Shown here: one piece after another, positions 11,501 to 21,300 of the stretch
Layout of the letters: each line of letters opens with the position of its first letter
Numbering within the stretch: position 1 is the first letter of the stretch
Assembly (NCBI GenBank): GCA_030141605.1
Contig: JAQGDQ010000626.1
Span: forward strand, 1-38,375
Direction: 5' to 3'
DNA length: 38,375 nt
Source of the DNA: Tubiluchus corallicola
Taxonomy: Eukaryota; Priapulida; Priapulimorpha; Priapulimorphida; Tubiluchidae
Notes under the pieces: model-generated
Databases searched by the model: none
Told to the model about the DNA's origin: nothing
Seen by the model: only the letters and a program-made list of their open reading frames with translations
Program-made: the position numbers and the translations under genes

Positions 11501-11908
11501 GGCAACATCGCCGGAAGTTTAAGCAATTTGACTACAACTCGGATACATAAAGGCGACGAAATTCGCCAGTCTTCCGCTAGCAGAAAAGTGCTGCCATCTA
11601 CCGCTGGATTTTCTTCTATTTCAGCAACTGAGTCCGCGGAAACCCATTCCGCATCCAAAAAGAGCCAACTCATGTCACCATTAGCCAAAGAAACTTGGTC
11701 ACCTCCTGAGTTTTCGTCTCCCAAAAAATACGAGACAGACCAGGAACAGGATGGCTGTGCTTCCTGTCAAACTGTCACAGCTGAAGCGGGAAACGTAGCG
11801 AACTTTTCCTCGCCTGTGAATAAAAACGTGATCTGGGTGCACCGGGAAAAAGACGGTACAAAACACAGTACAGAGCCTCCAATTGACGATGTAGAAAGTA
11901 TAGTATGA
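2769..11908 (+). CDS. Predicted three-coding-exon gene, acidic/Ser-Pro-rich protein of unknown function
   Basis: Model: exon 2715-2781 with ATG at 2769, microexon 7758-7787, terminal exon 11373-11908. All three have AG/GT borders (ACAG|cac, gaag|GTACAG; ATAG|ttg, gatg|GTAAGA; TTTTTCAG|cat). Both introns are phase 1 and the joined coding length is 579 nt, giving 192 residues with no stop. Residues 1-14 are strongly acidic (MKEEVEEFESESND). Residues 15-25 read ASHIPGYEEQW. The rest is low-complexity, rich in Ser, Thr, Pro and Lys, with one CxxC (GCASC), and ends DDVESIV. No signal peptide, membrane segment or family was recognised. The frame before the ATG is open to the start of that exon, so translation could begin in an exon not identified. 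The start choice and the microexon are inferences; the terminal exon is the best-supported part. Confidence 0.45.
3061..3215 (-). repeat. Left terminal inverted repeat of the foldback element
   Basis: Inverted copy of 7430-7593. On the minus strand it contains CTGATGA (3154-3160) followed 18 nt later by GAAAC (3131-3135), the two conserved core boxes of a hammerhead ribozyme. Stem II in this copy is weak. Confidence 0.7.
3216..4731 (+). repeat. 68-bp satellite array, left block (about 22 copies)
   Basis: The unit contains GGTAATGATTAAGCAGACCA, AGTAAAGAAATTGAT and GCACTAATTATGTATTTCAA. The first six or so monomers alternate strictly between an A type (aaaTAGG, gatACAG) and a B type (aaaAAGG, gatGCAG), a 136-bp higher-order repeat. 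Later monomers lose the alternation. The array stops inside a monomer at tatgta, where a Helitron is inserted. Confidence 0.9.
4732..5531 (-). mobile_element. Non-autonomous Helitron, copy 1
   Basis: Read on the minus strand the element starts TCTATACTCTTATATGAAT (5' end at 5531) and ends CTAG (4735-4732). A 7-bp hairpin (CGCAAAA/TTTTGCG, 4745-4760) sits 9 nt before that end. Flanking bases are A at the 5' side and T at the 3' side. TC start, hairpin, CTRR end, A|T insertion and no target duplication are the defining Helitron features. The 800-bp body is GC-rich, has no Rep/helicase ORF, and contains a CRE TGACGTCA at 4919-4926. Short open frames on both strands are not conserved as proteins. 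Confidence 0.8.
5532..5564. repeat. (TAA)n microsatellite between the two Helitrons
   Basis: About 11 ATA/TAA units separate copy 1 from copy 2. It supplies the T that flanks the 3' end of copy 2 and the A that flanks the 5' end of copy 1, so it could be the insertion target or a junction expansion. Confidence 0.85.
5565..6367 (-). mobile_element. Non-autonomous Helitron, copy 2 (tandem with copy 1)
   Basis: 803 bp, same orientation and boundaries as copy 1: minus-strand 5' TCTATACTCTTATATTAAT at 6367, 3' hairpin and CTAG at 5565. It differs by scattered substitutions, small indels and a (TA)n stretch near 6321-6340. Its outer end abuts the satellite at t6368, which restores an intact monomer when both Helitrons are removed. 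Confidence 0.8.
6368..7425 (+). repeat. 68-bp satellite array, right block (about 15 copies)
   Basis: Same unit as 3216-4731, resuming at tttcaaatagg exactly where the left block was cut, so the two blocks were one array before the Helitron insertion. Several monomers lack two bases in the tATGtatttc segment (tattatttc), a variant absent from the left block. Confidence 0.9.
7430..7593 (+). repeat. Right terminal inverted repeat of the foldback element
   Basis: Contains CTGATGA (7497-7503), a potential stem GACAG/CTGTC (7505-7509 with 7517-7521) and GAAAC (7522-7526), that is, a hammerhead-like core on the plus strand. It then reads outward through CGTTTGG and GTAAAGTAAAAGC to a GTGTTGTTTTT outer block. 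Confidence 0.7.
7842..9177 (+). repeat. (ATTC)n tetranucleotide array, 1.3 kb
   Basis: Runs of ATTC with interspersed TTCG, ATTC-CATTC and CACACA variants. Because 12 bp encode Phe-Ile-His-Ser, frames stay open for hundreds of codons; these are artefacts. It begins about 55 bp inside intron 2 of the upstream gene model. Confidence 0.95.
9178..10308. other. No gene recognised
   Basis: AT-rich intronic sequence of the model ending at 11908. Contains a CRE palindrome TGACGTCA at 10091-10098. No convincing ORF, RNA gene or transposon end was seen. Confidence 0.4.
10309..10606 (+). repeat. Dispersed ~300-bp repeat, copy 1
   Basis: Collinear with 27789-28084: both begin at CGTATTTTTrTTT, share GTTATCTAAACTTGTTTCAAA, TCGCGGGAGTTTAAAT and GGTATAAAATTTC, and end GTAAGTGGAGGGTTTTC followed by TTGTGCTTTAA. 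Copies are roughly 80 percent similar by eye. A stub of the same 3' end is at 17705-17735. No coding; the class is unknown. Confidence 0.7.
10872..11155 (+). mobile_element. LTR-like unit, copy 1 (plus orientation)
   Basis: Matches 24615-25203 in reverse. It starts TGTAATTGTA, contains an inverted repeat (TCCAGTGAATgc/atATTCACTGGA, near 10956-10980), a TATA-like CTTATATATA (11042-11051) and AATAAA (11130-11135), then ends near TTCTACCA. TATA, a short transcribed region and poly(A) signal in a TG...CA frame resemble a solo LTR. No target duplication is visible, so the class is an inference. Confidence 0.5.
11373..11908 (+). CDS. Terminal coding exon of the unknown acidic/Ser-rich protein gene
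   Basis: A polypyrimidine acceptor (GTTGATTTTTCAG) precedes an open frame of about 178 codons ending in TGA at 11906-11908. Base and codon composition are far less AT-rich than the surroundings, which supports real coding. The ATG at 11408 is in frame but is probably internal, because the residues before it (SHIPGYEEQWF) are open back to the splice site. The predicted protein is hydrophilic and probably disordered. No canonical AATAAA follows before a LINE fragment begins; an AATACA variant lies at 11945-11950. Confidence 0.55.
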
Positions 11909-11984
11909 TTTTATAAAGACTTCTACACAATCTTGTTTTATATAAATACATCAACAATATTAACACGCCCTTCATCAAAAATAA

Positions 11985-12475
11985 GCCTCCACTCCTCTTG
12001 GAGCAACATTAAAACCAAGAACACACAATATTAAACAAATACGCACTAATAACAACAACGGCAACAATTCTATCACTAAACAAGGAGTTCAACTTTGGAA
12101 TACCCTGCCATCAAATTTAAAACAAATCAAGTCTTTCGACAAATTCAAATCAAAATTAAAAATACGTACATTAAATCGTTTTGAAAACCCTACATACGTA
12201 AACGATAATATATATTCATCCACAAATTTTATTTACCCACGTCTATTTTAAATTGTCTGTATATATTGTATATAGTCTATTATAATTTCCGTGTAATATT
12301 ATAATGTATATTTTTGTTTTAAATCTTTGGCACAGTAGTTTTTAGTTTGCACTGGACGCATTTGCCTTTAACAGTTGTGTGAATTTTATTCTCATGCTGC
12401 GATGTTCTTTTATGCTTTTATAGTTACGAATATCGATTTTTTATGGCAAATAAAGATTATATATATAAAGTGTAA
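11985..12475 (+). pseudogene. LINE reverse-transcriptase C-terminal fragment with 3' UTR
   Basis: An open frame from 11985 to TAA at 12249-12251 encodes the C-terminal signature common to many LINE ORF2 proteins: GVQLWNTLPSNLKQIKSFD followed by KFKSKLKIRTLN. After the stop come about 200 bp of 3' UTR and AATAAAG at 12449, then (TA)n. The rest of the RT is missing, so this is a 5'-truncated dead copy. It begins within 80 bp of the stop codon of the preceding gene model, in the same orientation, and may supply its poly(A) site. Confidence 0.7.
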
Positions 12476-12529
12476 TATATATATATATATAATATGTAAT
12501 AATAATAAACCTATATATATATATATATA

Positions 12530-13174
12530 GGTTTTACATGTCAAGTGTAGAACTGCGTTAACTCAAATGTAGACTTGGGTAGTTCAAATGTGTCTTGGTA
12601 ACTCAAATGTAGACTTAGGTAGTTCAAATGTGTTAACAATGGTTTTCAAGAAATCTTAAGCGTTTTTTGATGAGTCAAATGTAGACACATGTCAAGTCAA
12701 ATGTGACATTGGTATCTCAAATGTGGATAGGTGGTAAAGCTTAAGGATGTTAAATTTAATCTCCTTTAATCTTAATTTAATAATTGCTGTGAAAATAATA
12801 ACTTTGTAGGTCTACTAATAGTTCACTAATATTCTGCAAACTTTACATACCATTGGAACTGTTAGAGAAAACAATACATTCTTAAAATAAACAATGTTTC
12901 TTGAGAGAAACTAATTCATTAATGCAGTGCTAATGTATTACTTAAAAAAACTAATTAGTGATTCACTGTTCATTGGGAAGGGATAAACAACACATTTTTC
13001 AAAGTTATGAAAGAGGTGATGACTATCTTTGGTTTATCTTTTTCTAATTTGAACTTAAATAACTTAATTACCTATTTATTCAAAGTACCGCATCTACATT
13101 TGACTTACCTAAGTCACATTTGAGTTACTAAAACACATTCGAAATTTCTATGTCTACATTTGACGTGTAAAACC
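12530..13174. mobile_element. MITE with TIRs and TATA target duplication
   Basis: The left end GGTTTTACATGTCAAGTGTA and the inverted right end GGTTTTACACGTCAAATGTA match over about 23 bp, and TATA flanks both sides (12526-12529, 13175-13178). Inside both ends lie degenerate repeats of AACTCAAATGTAGACTT / GGTAGTTCAAATGTG. The 645-bp element has no ORF. Confidence 0.75.
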
Positions 13175-13178
13175 TATA

Positions 13179-13772
13179 ATTATCTGCGCTATGAAAAACT
13201 ACGGCAGTCTCACTGTATTCAGCACAATATAAACGCGCGCCCTTGTGTATCATGCCTGTGCAATAAAACTTAAAAAATCTAGTCCCCAATATCACAATGT
13301 GTAGCAAATCTTTTAATGATAATGTATTTGTGTAAAATATCGTTTTAGATATATCTGTACTTTAATGCTTACAATAGACTCTGACGAAAAACGTCTTTTT
13401 GTAAATAGAAATTAAATAATAAAATGTTGCTACGTTACTGTACTTAATTAGTTGTTAAAAATGCTTAATAATTATGAGTTTAGCCTGATGTTGTCACAAT
13501 AGAAATAATGAAAAGGAAATTAGAATGTTTTTCATCTTAATTAACAAATTATATCTGCAGGTTTTATACAATGATGATTGTTTATACTGATTTAAATAAT
13601 ATAGAATTTCTACGAAATCATATAAAATGGCGTTATTATTTAAAATATGTATATAATCTTAAAGATGTTTCAGTCCATCACAACAGTTAAAACAAACACA
13701 TTTGAAAAACAAGTATTATAAAATTATACAAACAGTGATACAAGGTAAAAAAGAATTAGGTCATAAGCGCGC
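13179..13772. other. No gene recognised
   Basis: AT-rich sequence with no persuasive ORF or repeat boundary on either strand. Confidence 0.4.
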
Positions 13773-13882
13773 CCTCCGGTATTAGTAGTTTAATCATATT
13801 TTTATATAGGATTGGATCAGACAGTTTGAACTACATGATTTAGGATCCTCGCCAGAACAGACTTTATACACTATTTACAAAA

Positions 13883-14400
13883 ACATTTACAGTAAGAATA
13901 GACTATAACTACACAAGCTGACAAGTTTTACTACAAGATTACATTAGACATTAGTAACATTTACAGTAAGAATAGACTATAACTACACAAGCTGACAAGT
14001 TTTACTACAAGATTACACTAGACATTAGTAACATTTACAGTAAGAATAGACTATAACTACACAAGCTGACAAGTTTTACTACAAGATTACATTAGACATT
14101 AGTAACATTTAAAGTAAGAATAGACTATAACTACACAAGCTGACAAGTTTTACTACAAGATTACATTAGACATTAGTAACATTTACAGTAAGAATAGACT
14201 ATAACTACACAAGCTGACAAGTTTCACTACAAGATTACACTAGACATTAGTAACATTTACAGTAAGAATAGACTATAGCTACACAAGCTGACAAGTTTTA
14301 CTACAAGATTACATTAGACATTAGTAACATTTACAGTAAGAATAGACTATAACTACACAAGCTGACAAGTTTTGCTACAAGATTACATTAGACATTAGTA
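13883..14400 (-). repeat. 74-bp minisatellite, 7 copies, in LINE 3' UTR
   Basis: Unit contains ACATTTACAGTAAGAATAGA, CTATAACTACACAAGCTGAC and AAGATTACATTAGACATTAG. Length 518 bp is exactly 7 x 74. Homologous to the 25-copy array at 35988-37836. Confidence 0.95.
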
Positions 14401-14468
14401 GAAAATGACGGTTAGAAAATATTAATGTACGAATATTTAAGACCGATGCATTTCATATCAGATAGAAA

Positions 14469-14770
14469 CTACTGGAAGCGTTTAGTACGGAATATAAAGT
14501 CACGTATGCATTGGAATATTTTGCAGTTAGCAACATAGTTAAATTCATCTTTTCCGAATAATAACAACTTCAACAGATCATTAGTTCCTAAGGCAGCTAT
14601 ATTAAGGTTTTCAGGCAGAAGTATTTCATTTAGTTTATCAATCATAACAACCCTAGTTTGTTGATACAATGGGCAGTGCAACAAAAAAGTGTTCAACAGA
14701 CTCAAATCGAAATCCACAGTTACAATTCGGCAATACTGGATGGCCGTTATTTGCAGCCTTTAGAGAAAAG
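14469..14770 (-). pseudogene. LINE reverse transcriptase C-terminus, frameshifted
   Basis: On the minus strand the frame reads NGHPVLPNCNCGFRFESVEH, then shifts at a run of Ts, then continues LLHCPLYQQTR, LLLFGKDEFNYVANCKIF and RDFIFRTKRFQ before TAG (14471-14469). The C-x-C...H-x(4)-C pattern plus a terminal TKRF is the usual C-terminal zinc-like motif of non-LTR retrotransposon ORF2. Only this tail remains; the RT and endonuclease domains are absent through 5' truncation. The frameshift at about 14684-14690 shows decay. Confidence 0.75.
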
Positions 14771-14783
14771 GTCCTCCGGTATT

Positions 14784-16189
14784 CTGTGATATGAGTCAAA
14801 TTTTGTCAAAATTTCGGTTGGTTGCTACTGATCACGCCATCCACCCACACTTTGCCGCTTTTAGTCACGTGAGAAAGGAATGTCGTTGAGTTCGGACGAT
14901 CGGATAGAACGAATTCACGTTCTAGTGTCGTTTTCAGTGCATTTTAGAGACATTTAATGATTTTGTTGGTGTCTAATTGTGAGTAGATCTTACAGAAATT
15001 ATAAGGCGCATGCTTGTGACACAGACAAGTGGTTTCGTAATAATAAAAGGTTTATTAAACGATTGATCATTTTGAAGTAACGTCTTTCATTCACTGAACG
15101 AGTTTATTCAGACTGGCTGTATCTCTGAAGTATGTAAGAGCACTGTGGCTTCAATTGTGCCAACACTCCCCTCTGTCACTTTGGTTACGTCCTACTTGTG
15201 ACGTAGGCATTACTTCTTAACTGTTGTTTCCTCCCAATCTGGACTTCCTGTTGTAGCCAGCTGTAAACGTTACCAAATTTAGCTGATGAGTCTGTTGCTA
15301 TGAAACTTCTTTACTGTTTTCAATAAAATAGTTTGTTTTGCCTAAATCTGTGCAGTTTGATGTTTCAAAGCAAAAGGAAATAATATTTAGAAACAAAATT
15401 CAATCTCTGACAAACTTTGTACAATTAGAGTAAAACAACGACTGTAGATGGCAGCATAGACTAATTCAGTACTTTGGTGTAGTTTTTGACAACTAAATGG
15501 GTCACATAATACCACAATCGCGTACTCGGTACAATAAGCCGCAATAATGCTACGTTGCAACAACCTTGAAAACGCATTTGTTCAAAAAATGGGCAAACAA
15601 GCCATACGAGGAGGAACTTTTATTCATGAATGAAAAGTCATAAACTGTCTTTCTCATCGTGGGATTTAGCTTTTGTTCCTTTTCCACTATACGGGACGTC
15701 ATGTTTTTCTAATCTTTGTTTTTCTTACACTAAGCCAAACAGACTATATTGCATACTACATGATATGCTGTTGCATGTAATACGTGGCACAATACATCTC
15801 AGGATATATCACTATTAACAACAAAAGACTGAAACTTTACACTCGAAAATGGATCTCAAGATGAATAGGAAATTGCATTATAAGCTTAGAACTGATGTTT
15901 CCAGATACACAGGACGTAAGCCTGGGTAAAAGCAAAGAAAATAAATGACATTGCTTTTCAATTATATGTGACGCCCACAGTCAGTGTATATGCATGTTGA
16001 TTTAACAGCAAAAGCTTGTTAAATAAAATCGGTTTCCTTTACGCTTCAACTGGAAAATTAGACTGAAATTTTTTATTTTGTACGAGTTTTCGTTGCTTGG
16101 TTACATCTGATAAGCATGCGCACTGCATACAGCCTACAAGACATATGTACGCTTATTAGTCGTATGTATATTGCACTTCTGTCTGTCTT
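14784..16189. other. No gene recognised
   Basis: AT-rich. A weak LTR-like motif set lies on the minus strand near 14950-15120 (AATAAACC, then CACAATTAGACACCAAC) but no pair or target duplication was found. A short string at 15448-15470 (gtagatggcagcata) recalls the LTR-like unit. Nothing else supported. Confidence 0.35.
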
Positions 16190-16444
<255 letters not shown>

Positions 16445-16676
16445 ATAAATTTTGGGGCAAAAAATACTGCAAGGTACATAAGCATAGTATACCAATAAAA
16501 ATAATTATACCAATACAATCATACGTGCAGCATAAATATGTACAAAGGTGCCACAGAAGACTTAACAAAAAACAAAAAAACTTTGTGAATGATAACCCTG
16601 CATCGCCATCATCACCGTCATTATTTCTGCCATAATCAGTACTATCGATATTATTATCTTTTAGAACTTGTGATCT

Positions 16677-16796
16677 GACTACGGCCAAATCACGTTGAAA
16701 ACACCGGTTCTCGTCTGATCACCGAAGTTAAGCTACGTAGAGACTGGTTAGTACTTGGATGGATGACCGCCGAGAAATACCAGGTACTGTAGGCTT
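16677..16796 (+). rRNA. 5S-rRNA-like sequence (probably a SINE head or pseudogene)
   Basis: 120 nt aligning end to end with metazoan 5S rRNA: GACTACGGCC start, AAAACACCGGTTCTCGTCTG, box A-like GAAGTTAAGC, box C-like GGTTAGTACTTGGATGG then GACCGCC, and CTGTAGGCTT end. Differences from the usual consensus include AGAGACTGG where TCGGGCCTGG is expected and GAGAAATACC for GGGAATACC, which would weaken helices. No T-run terminator follows, and GC-rich sequence continues to 17230, so a functional 5S gene is unlikely. Confidence 0.7.
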
Positions 16797-17230
16797 GCGG
16801 GATACCCACACTGTATCTCGACGCTAGGCGGAGGAGCTGTACAAGCAGCCAACGGCTAAAGAGCGGAGGAGGTCAAGTGACTCAACAGCCATGTGTAGAG
16901 GAGTAAACCTTCCAAATCAGGAGTGGAGCCCCGAAGGCGGACCAGTGCAGCATGCTCACTGACTCCGGCAGCTCCTGCATCCAACCTGGTGCCAAACGTA
17001 TCGCTCCGCTTTCCTTTGGACTACACCAGGGAGGAAGAGAGGGGGTTCCTGTTGTCTGGGCAACTCAGGATCTCCATACACCTTGCCCAGGCGTGCGCCC
17101 TGGAGACGTTCAAAGATCACACTGCTCAGCCAAAGTCGACGCTGCAGCTCCATCAATGTGATCAATAACTGACTCTCTTGGCGCACACTCCATTGTCTTC
17201 TGAGACAGAAGGATGCCAACCAACCAAAAA
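16677..17230 (+). mobile_element. 5S-derived SINE-like element (SINE3 type)
   Basis: The 5S-like head is followed by a ~400-bp GC-rich body unlike its AT-rich surroundings, a tail GTCTTCTGAGACAGAAGGAT then CCAACCAACC, and an A run (17224-17230). A 5S-derived promoter, unrelated body and A-rich tail match the SINE3 arrangement. No target duplication was seen. Short ORFs on both strands of the body have no recognisable homology. Confidence 0.5.
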
Positions 17231-18142
17231 AAGTATATGAAAAATCATCCCGTCTTCCTTTAATAATATTACTGTTATTACTGCATATCTATTAACCCAA
17301 AAAGTTATGTCTAACAGCTAATTCAACTGGCTAATTTCCGTGTAAGACACTTTTGATATATATTAAAGTCAAATCGTTATAAGATAAAATTATATACATA
17401 CATATATATATATGTATATAGAAATGGATACAAACACTAGTTATTATTTGCATGATTATGTGTACGACTATAACTAAGAACTGATATAAAAATTATGTTG
17501 ACCATATTGAAATTAATTCACAGTCATAACGCCTAAGGTGTATACATCTTCCCTCAATGAGACAGGCAGTAAAACCAACGAATACCTTCAGTTATCAGTT
17601 GACTAAATTCAAAGCTGCTCCAACTATCGTGCTATTTTTATTATTATAACTGTTTATTTTGATCATAGAAACATATTTGTGGTGTTTGCCTCCCCACTAA
17701 ATCATGTAAGTGGAGGGTTTTCTTGTGCTTTAAGCTTCGTTTGCTCATGGGAGTGCAAAAAATTCCATTAGCAAAGGGATGCAAGTGATGCTGCTGGTCC
17801 ATTTTCGCACCCCGATGCTCTGCGGGCCGTAAGTCACACTTCCCTTCATAGGACTTGCAGATGTTTCCTAACCTAAAAGTGCCATCATAAGATTTTTGTC
17901 CCCGCCTCACAGGTTTAAGTCAACGCGATCCTGGTGGATAATTTAGCTGTTAACGTATGGCTGGTATACAAATGATGATGCACAAGTACTTAAAGTGCTG
18001 AATTGATTTGGCTCCCCGCATATATGAGCAGAGGAAATGTAATTTATAGTGACAATTTAAAAGATTTGGCTTTTAGGAGAAATGATTGCTGTTTGTTTGG
18101 TCACACTGGTCTAGTTTTTGCTGATGCAGATGTGGGTTCCCC
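17231..18142. other. Intergenic; unclassified minus-strand open frame
   Basis: Minus-strand frame 17910-17644 (88 codons) with Cys in NICKSYEGKCDL and NGIFCTPM has moderately gene-like composition, but no family, splice context or promoter was recognised. Its 3' part overlaps the repeat stub at 17705-17735. It may be a relic exon. Remaining sequence is AT-rich with (TA)n near 17400. Confidence 0.25.
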
Positions 18143-18150
18143 TATATAAA
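18143..18150 (+). promoter_or_regulatory. TATA box of the Kunitz gene
   Basis: TATATAAA lies 82 bp before the ATG at 18232. Transcription would start about 25-35 bp downstream, near 18170-18180. That excludes the upstream in-frame ATG at 18157 and supports 18232 as the start. Confidence 0.6.
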
Positions 18151-18231
18151 TAAGCAATGACATCAGTCGAGTGTGACACATATCAGATTTCACTCGGTAG
18201 GAGAAACACTACTGCAGTTTATTCGTCAGCC

Positions 18232-18325
18232 ATGGTAGCTTTTTCTGTCATTCTAACAGTTCTATTTTCTTCAATGGTGGCTGCTGGAAATAGTGAAAAT
18301 GAAGTTGCACCTGATGCACCTGCAG
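18232..18325 (+). CDS. Kunitz gene exon 1: signal peptide
   Basis: ATG 18232; a hydrophobic core of about 14 residues, Val-Ala-Ala cleavage site, then GNSENEVAPDAPA. Donor GCAG|GTAAGA at 18325/18326 leaves phase 1, matching the phase of the Kunitz exons. Confidence 0.7.
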
Positions 18326-21300
18326 GTAAGAAAGATGTCTAAAGTTTTCTTATTATCTGCTAAAATGATTCCAAACCCAACAGGTCTGTCAGTAAAGAAG
18401 GACTTTTTTGGTTTTAAAGGAAAGAACAAGTCACTCAGTATGTTGAGTTTGTTTTCCTATTTGCACTTAAACTTAAAAAACATACAAAAAAAATGCAGGA
18501 AAACTGTCTGGTAAGCTCAAAACTAATTTATACTACCATTGTACGGAAATTTTCAGACGCAGTGGTAGCTAAGATTCACCTGAAAATTATGACGTAACTG
18601 GTGGACCTTGTAACTTCTTGTAAGTGCATATCATGGTTTTTCGCAAGTACGCACTGCTTGAACTAATTCAAACTTTTGCGGGTTACTTAATATTCATGCA
18701 AAAATATCACAAAATTATATTTTATAGAAAAGTTGATAGCATGAACAACTTTTCCTTGTGGGATGAACGACATCATTGGTGGAAGAATGAAACGAAGCGC
18801 TCAAGCGTGAAGTGATAGCGGCTTAGAAATAACTTTGCTAATTAAACGAGATACCGTAAAACGGGGTGAGTTCGCCACCCGAGGGTGAGTTCGCCACCCC
18901 TTACGTAATGGCCATTGTAGGTTTGCTGTAACTGTTGTTCAGTGTTTAATGAACAGATATCATGATCACCGTCATTATAAACAGTTTGCGGCAGTTATCT
19001 TCTTTCAATTCGCACTAGAAGTATTCCATTCCGCGCTACATATTATTTGTCTACTATTTCTTGCTACTTAACATGCCACGCACCTGCACCCCTGTACCGG
19101 GTCATAGATAACAAAATTATACCCCAGAAGCTCTGGAAGCTGCCCTACGTGCCGTCAAGAATACCAACAGGACAATCAACGCAGCGGCGAGGCAATTCGG
19201 AGTTCCAAGAAATACCCTTTCTGACAAACTCTCAGGAAGTCATCCGCGGAAGACCGGAGGTCAGCCAGTGTTCTCCGCCGCCGAGGAGCACGAAATCGCC
19301 AACACTCCAAGTGGCCGCTGAATGGGGGTTCCCAATGACTGCCATCGATCTCCGACTACTGATTAAGAGCGTTCTTGACGCGAAGGGAATCCAGGAACGA
19401 CGATTCAAGGCAAACACCCCTGGAATAGACTTTGTCAAATCATTCGCCCGAAGGAACAATCTGGTTTTCAGAGTGGCTGGCAACATCAAGGGCGCCCGCG
19501 ATAAGATCAGTGCACAAGACGTTCAAGCCTTCCTTGCCAACGTAGGGCTCCTTATTGAAAACGTCCCACCATCGAACATTTTCAATAATTCGGCTAAAAC
19601 TAGACATTTTTCATAAATTTTTCATAGGGTGGCGAACTCACCCCCAACCAGCCAATCTCAACCAGTTAACTTCAGCTGCCTAGAATGGCATTAAACAGTG
19701 TTAAATTGTTAGTGGCGAATTCACCCCACGATCGTGTTTCATTCGAAAGGCAATATAAAGCTTGAACTAAGAAAATCGGTTGGGTAATTCTCTTGCTATG
19801 GCAGGAAACGTAAAAAAATACCCCTAAAAAGTGGCGAACTTACTTATTACACTTATATTACTAAATCCCAACTGTCAACATCAGTGAAATAAGTCCAACT
19901 TTCTGGAATGACCTCTTTAGGCCCTTCCTGTATGAATTTGGTGGAACGCAACCACGACATTTTTCAGCTACACTAGTCACAGTTATTGCCATTGTTATAG
20001 AATGCCAAAGTGGAATTCAATGCTTATCTTTAATACTGATAAATGAATTTTTAATATCAATAAATCATTTCTGAATCAGTCAAAGAATTAAATAAGTGTA
20101 TTTTAACTTTAATTATTAAAACAACACATCGTTTTTTAAAAACTTAAATTACAACTGTTTAAAAGCACGTGCAAATGTTTCAACAACAATCAGCTGTCAT
20201 CATCAGTGGTACCCTATCCAAACAACAGTCAGTTAATAAAGGCAGAGCCTACAGTATCGAAAAGTATGCACTAATTATGTATTTATAATTTAGGTAATGA
20301 ATAAACAGACCTGTCGATAAGAAATAGATACAGTCATGAATAGCTAAGTGCTTGAAAATAAAGTTAATGGAATTGAACTGCTTAAGTGAAGCCCCAGTTA
20401 TTTGCAGCTCTGGTCACAATGCTGAAATTATTAAATTTGAACTGAATTGAAAAAATTCTCCTCAATCCCGCATTAACGACCATATTTGTTCCTCTGGTAC
20501 AAACATGTACAAATCATGTACAAATCACGTACAAATCATGTACCAGAGGCACAAATATGGTCGTTAATGCTGGAGAATTGAGGAGAATTTTTTTATTTCT
20601 TGCCAGTTAATGTTTCTAAGCGCATGTATAAATTGACTTAATTTTAAAGTAAAACCGGGACCCAATCTCAAACATTAGGTCAAAACAATCTACTCTTTAA
20701 AATATTGAAAAGAAACACTATTTTTTGCAAAAATAACTTACGTGAAAGAATTATAACCACACAAACACAATTTCGCGTTCGCGCATCTAGTTCTTCGCTG
20801 CTTCATGCATTTCGCCACTCGCTAATTAGACGGGCGCTAGCGCTTGCATTTCGGAAACGCATTGCATGCAAAACAGGTGTTGTACCTTTCAGCTGCGAAT
20901 TGTTAGCTTGTGACGAACTGCACACGTTCGGCAGCTCATCCGTGAGCACAGCAGTAAATTTGAAATTTGAATTTTTATTTTAAACATTCCTTGTTTTAGT
21001 ACAACGCAGTGAATATCTTACAGTAGCACTGTACTTCAATTTTGCTTTCATAAACACGTGCAACACGCTCGTGGAATATTTTTTCTGTTGAAAATTGTGT
21101 TAGTTTGTGATGTCACTTCGCCTGCGCTGCATCCCTGCAGCTAATTAAGTGTTTATTGTATCATCTAATTATCAGAAACGCTCTTGCAGTATCAATTTTT
21201 TTAAATGTATACTTTTTATCGGACCTGAAAATGGGGTAGTGTATAAAAAATCATCCTGCCTAATTTAATGCTTTTAATTTACTATAGGATGCAGCGACCC

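Larger units (their letters stand above)
13784..14772 (-). mobile_element. 5'-truncated LINE, copy A, with 74-bp minisatellite in its 3' UTR
   Basis: Flanked by the 11-bp direct repeat CCTCCGGTATT (13773-13783 and 14773-14783), a clear target-site duplication. In minus orientation it consists of an RT C-terminal coding remnant (14770-14469), about 68 bp of UTR, seven copies of a 74-bp repeat, and a 3' end beginning ACTGTTCTGGCGAGGATCC. The same structure occurs at 35890-38084. Confidence 0.85.

Noticed and set aside
16956-17219. Minus-strand 87-codon ORF in the SINE-like body
   Set aside because: Overlaps two plus-strand ORFs in a GC-rich repeat; no homology recognised.
19047-19616. Intact 189-residue protein
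   Set aside because: Its first ~85 residues are the wrong frame of the transposase remnant; the real coding is frameshifted and has a stop.
20705-20983. 92-codon ORF upstream of Kunitz exon 2
   Set aside because: No splice signals in register and no recognisable motif; intronic.
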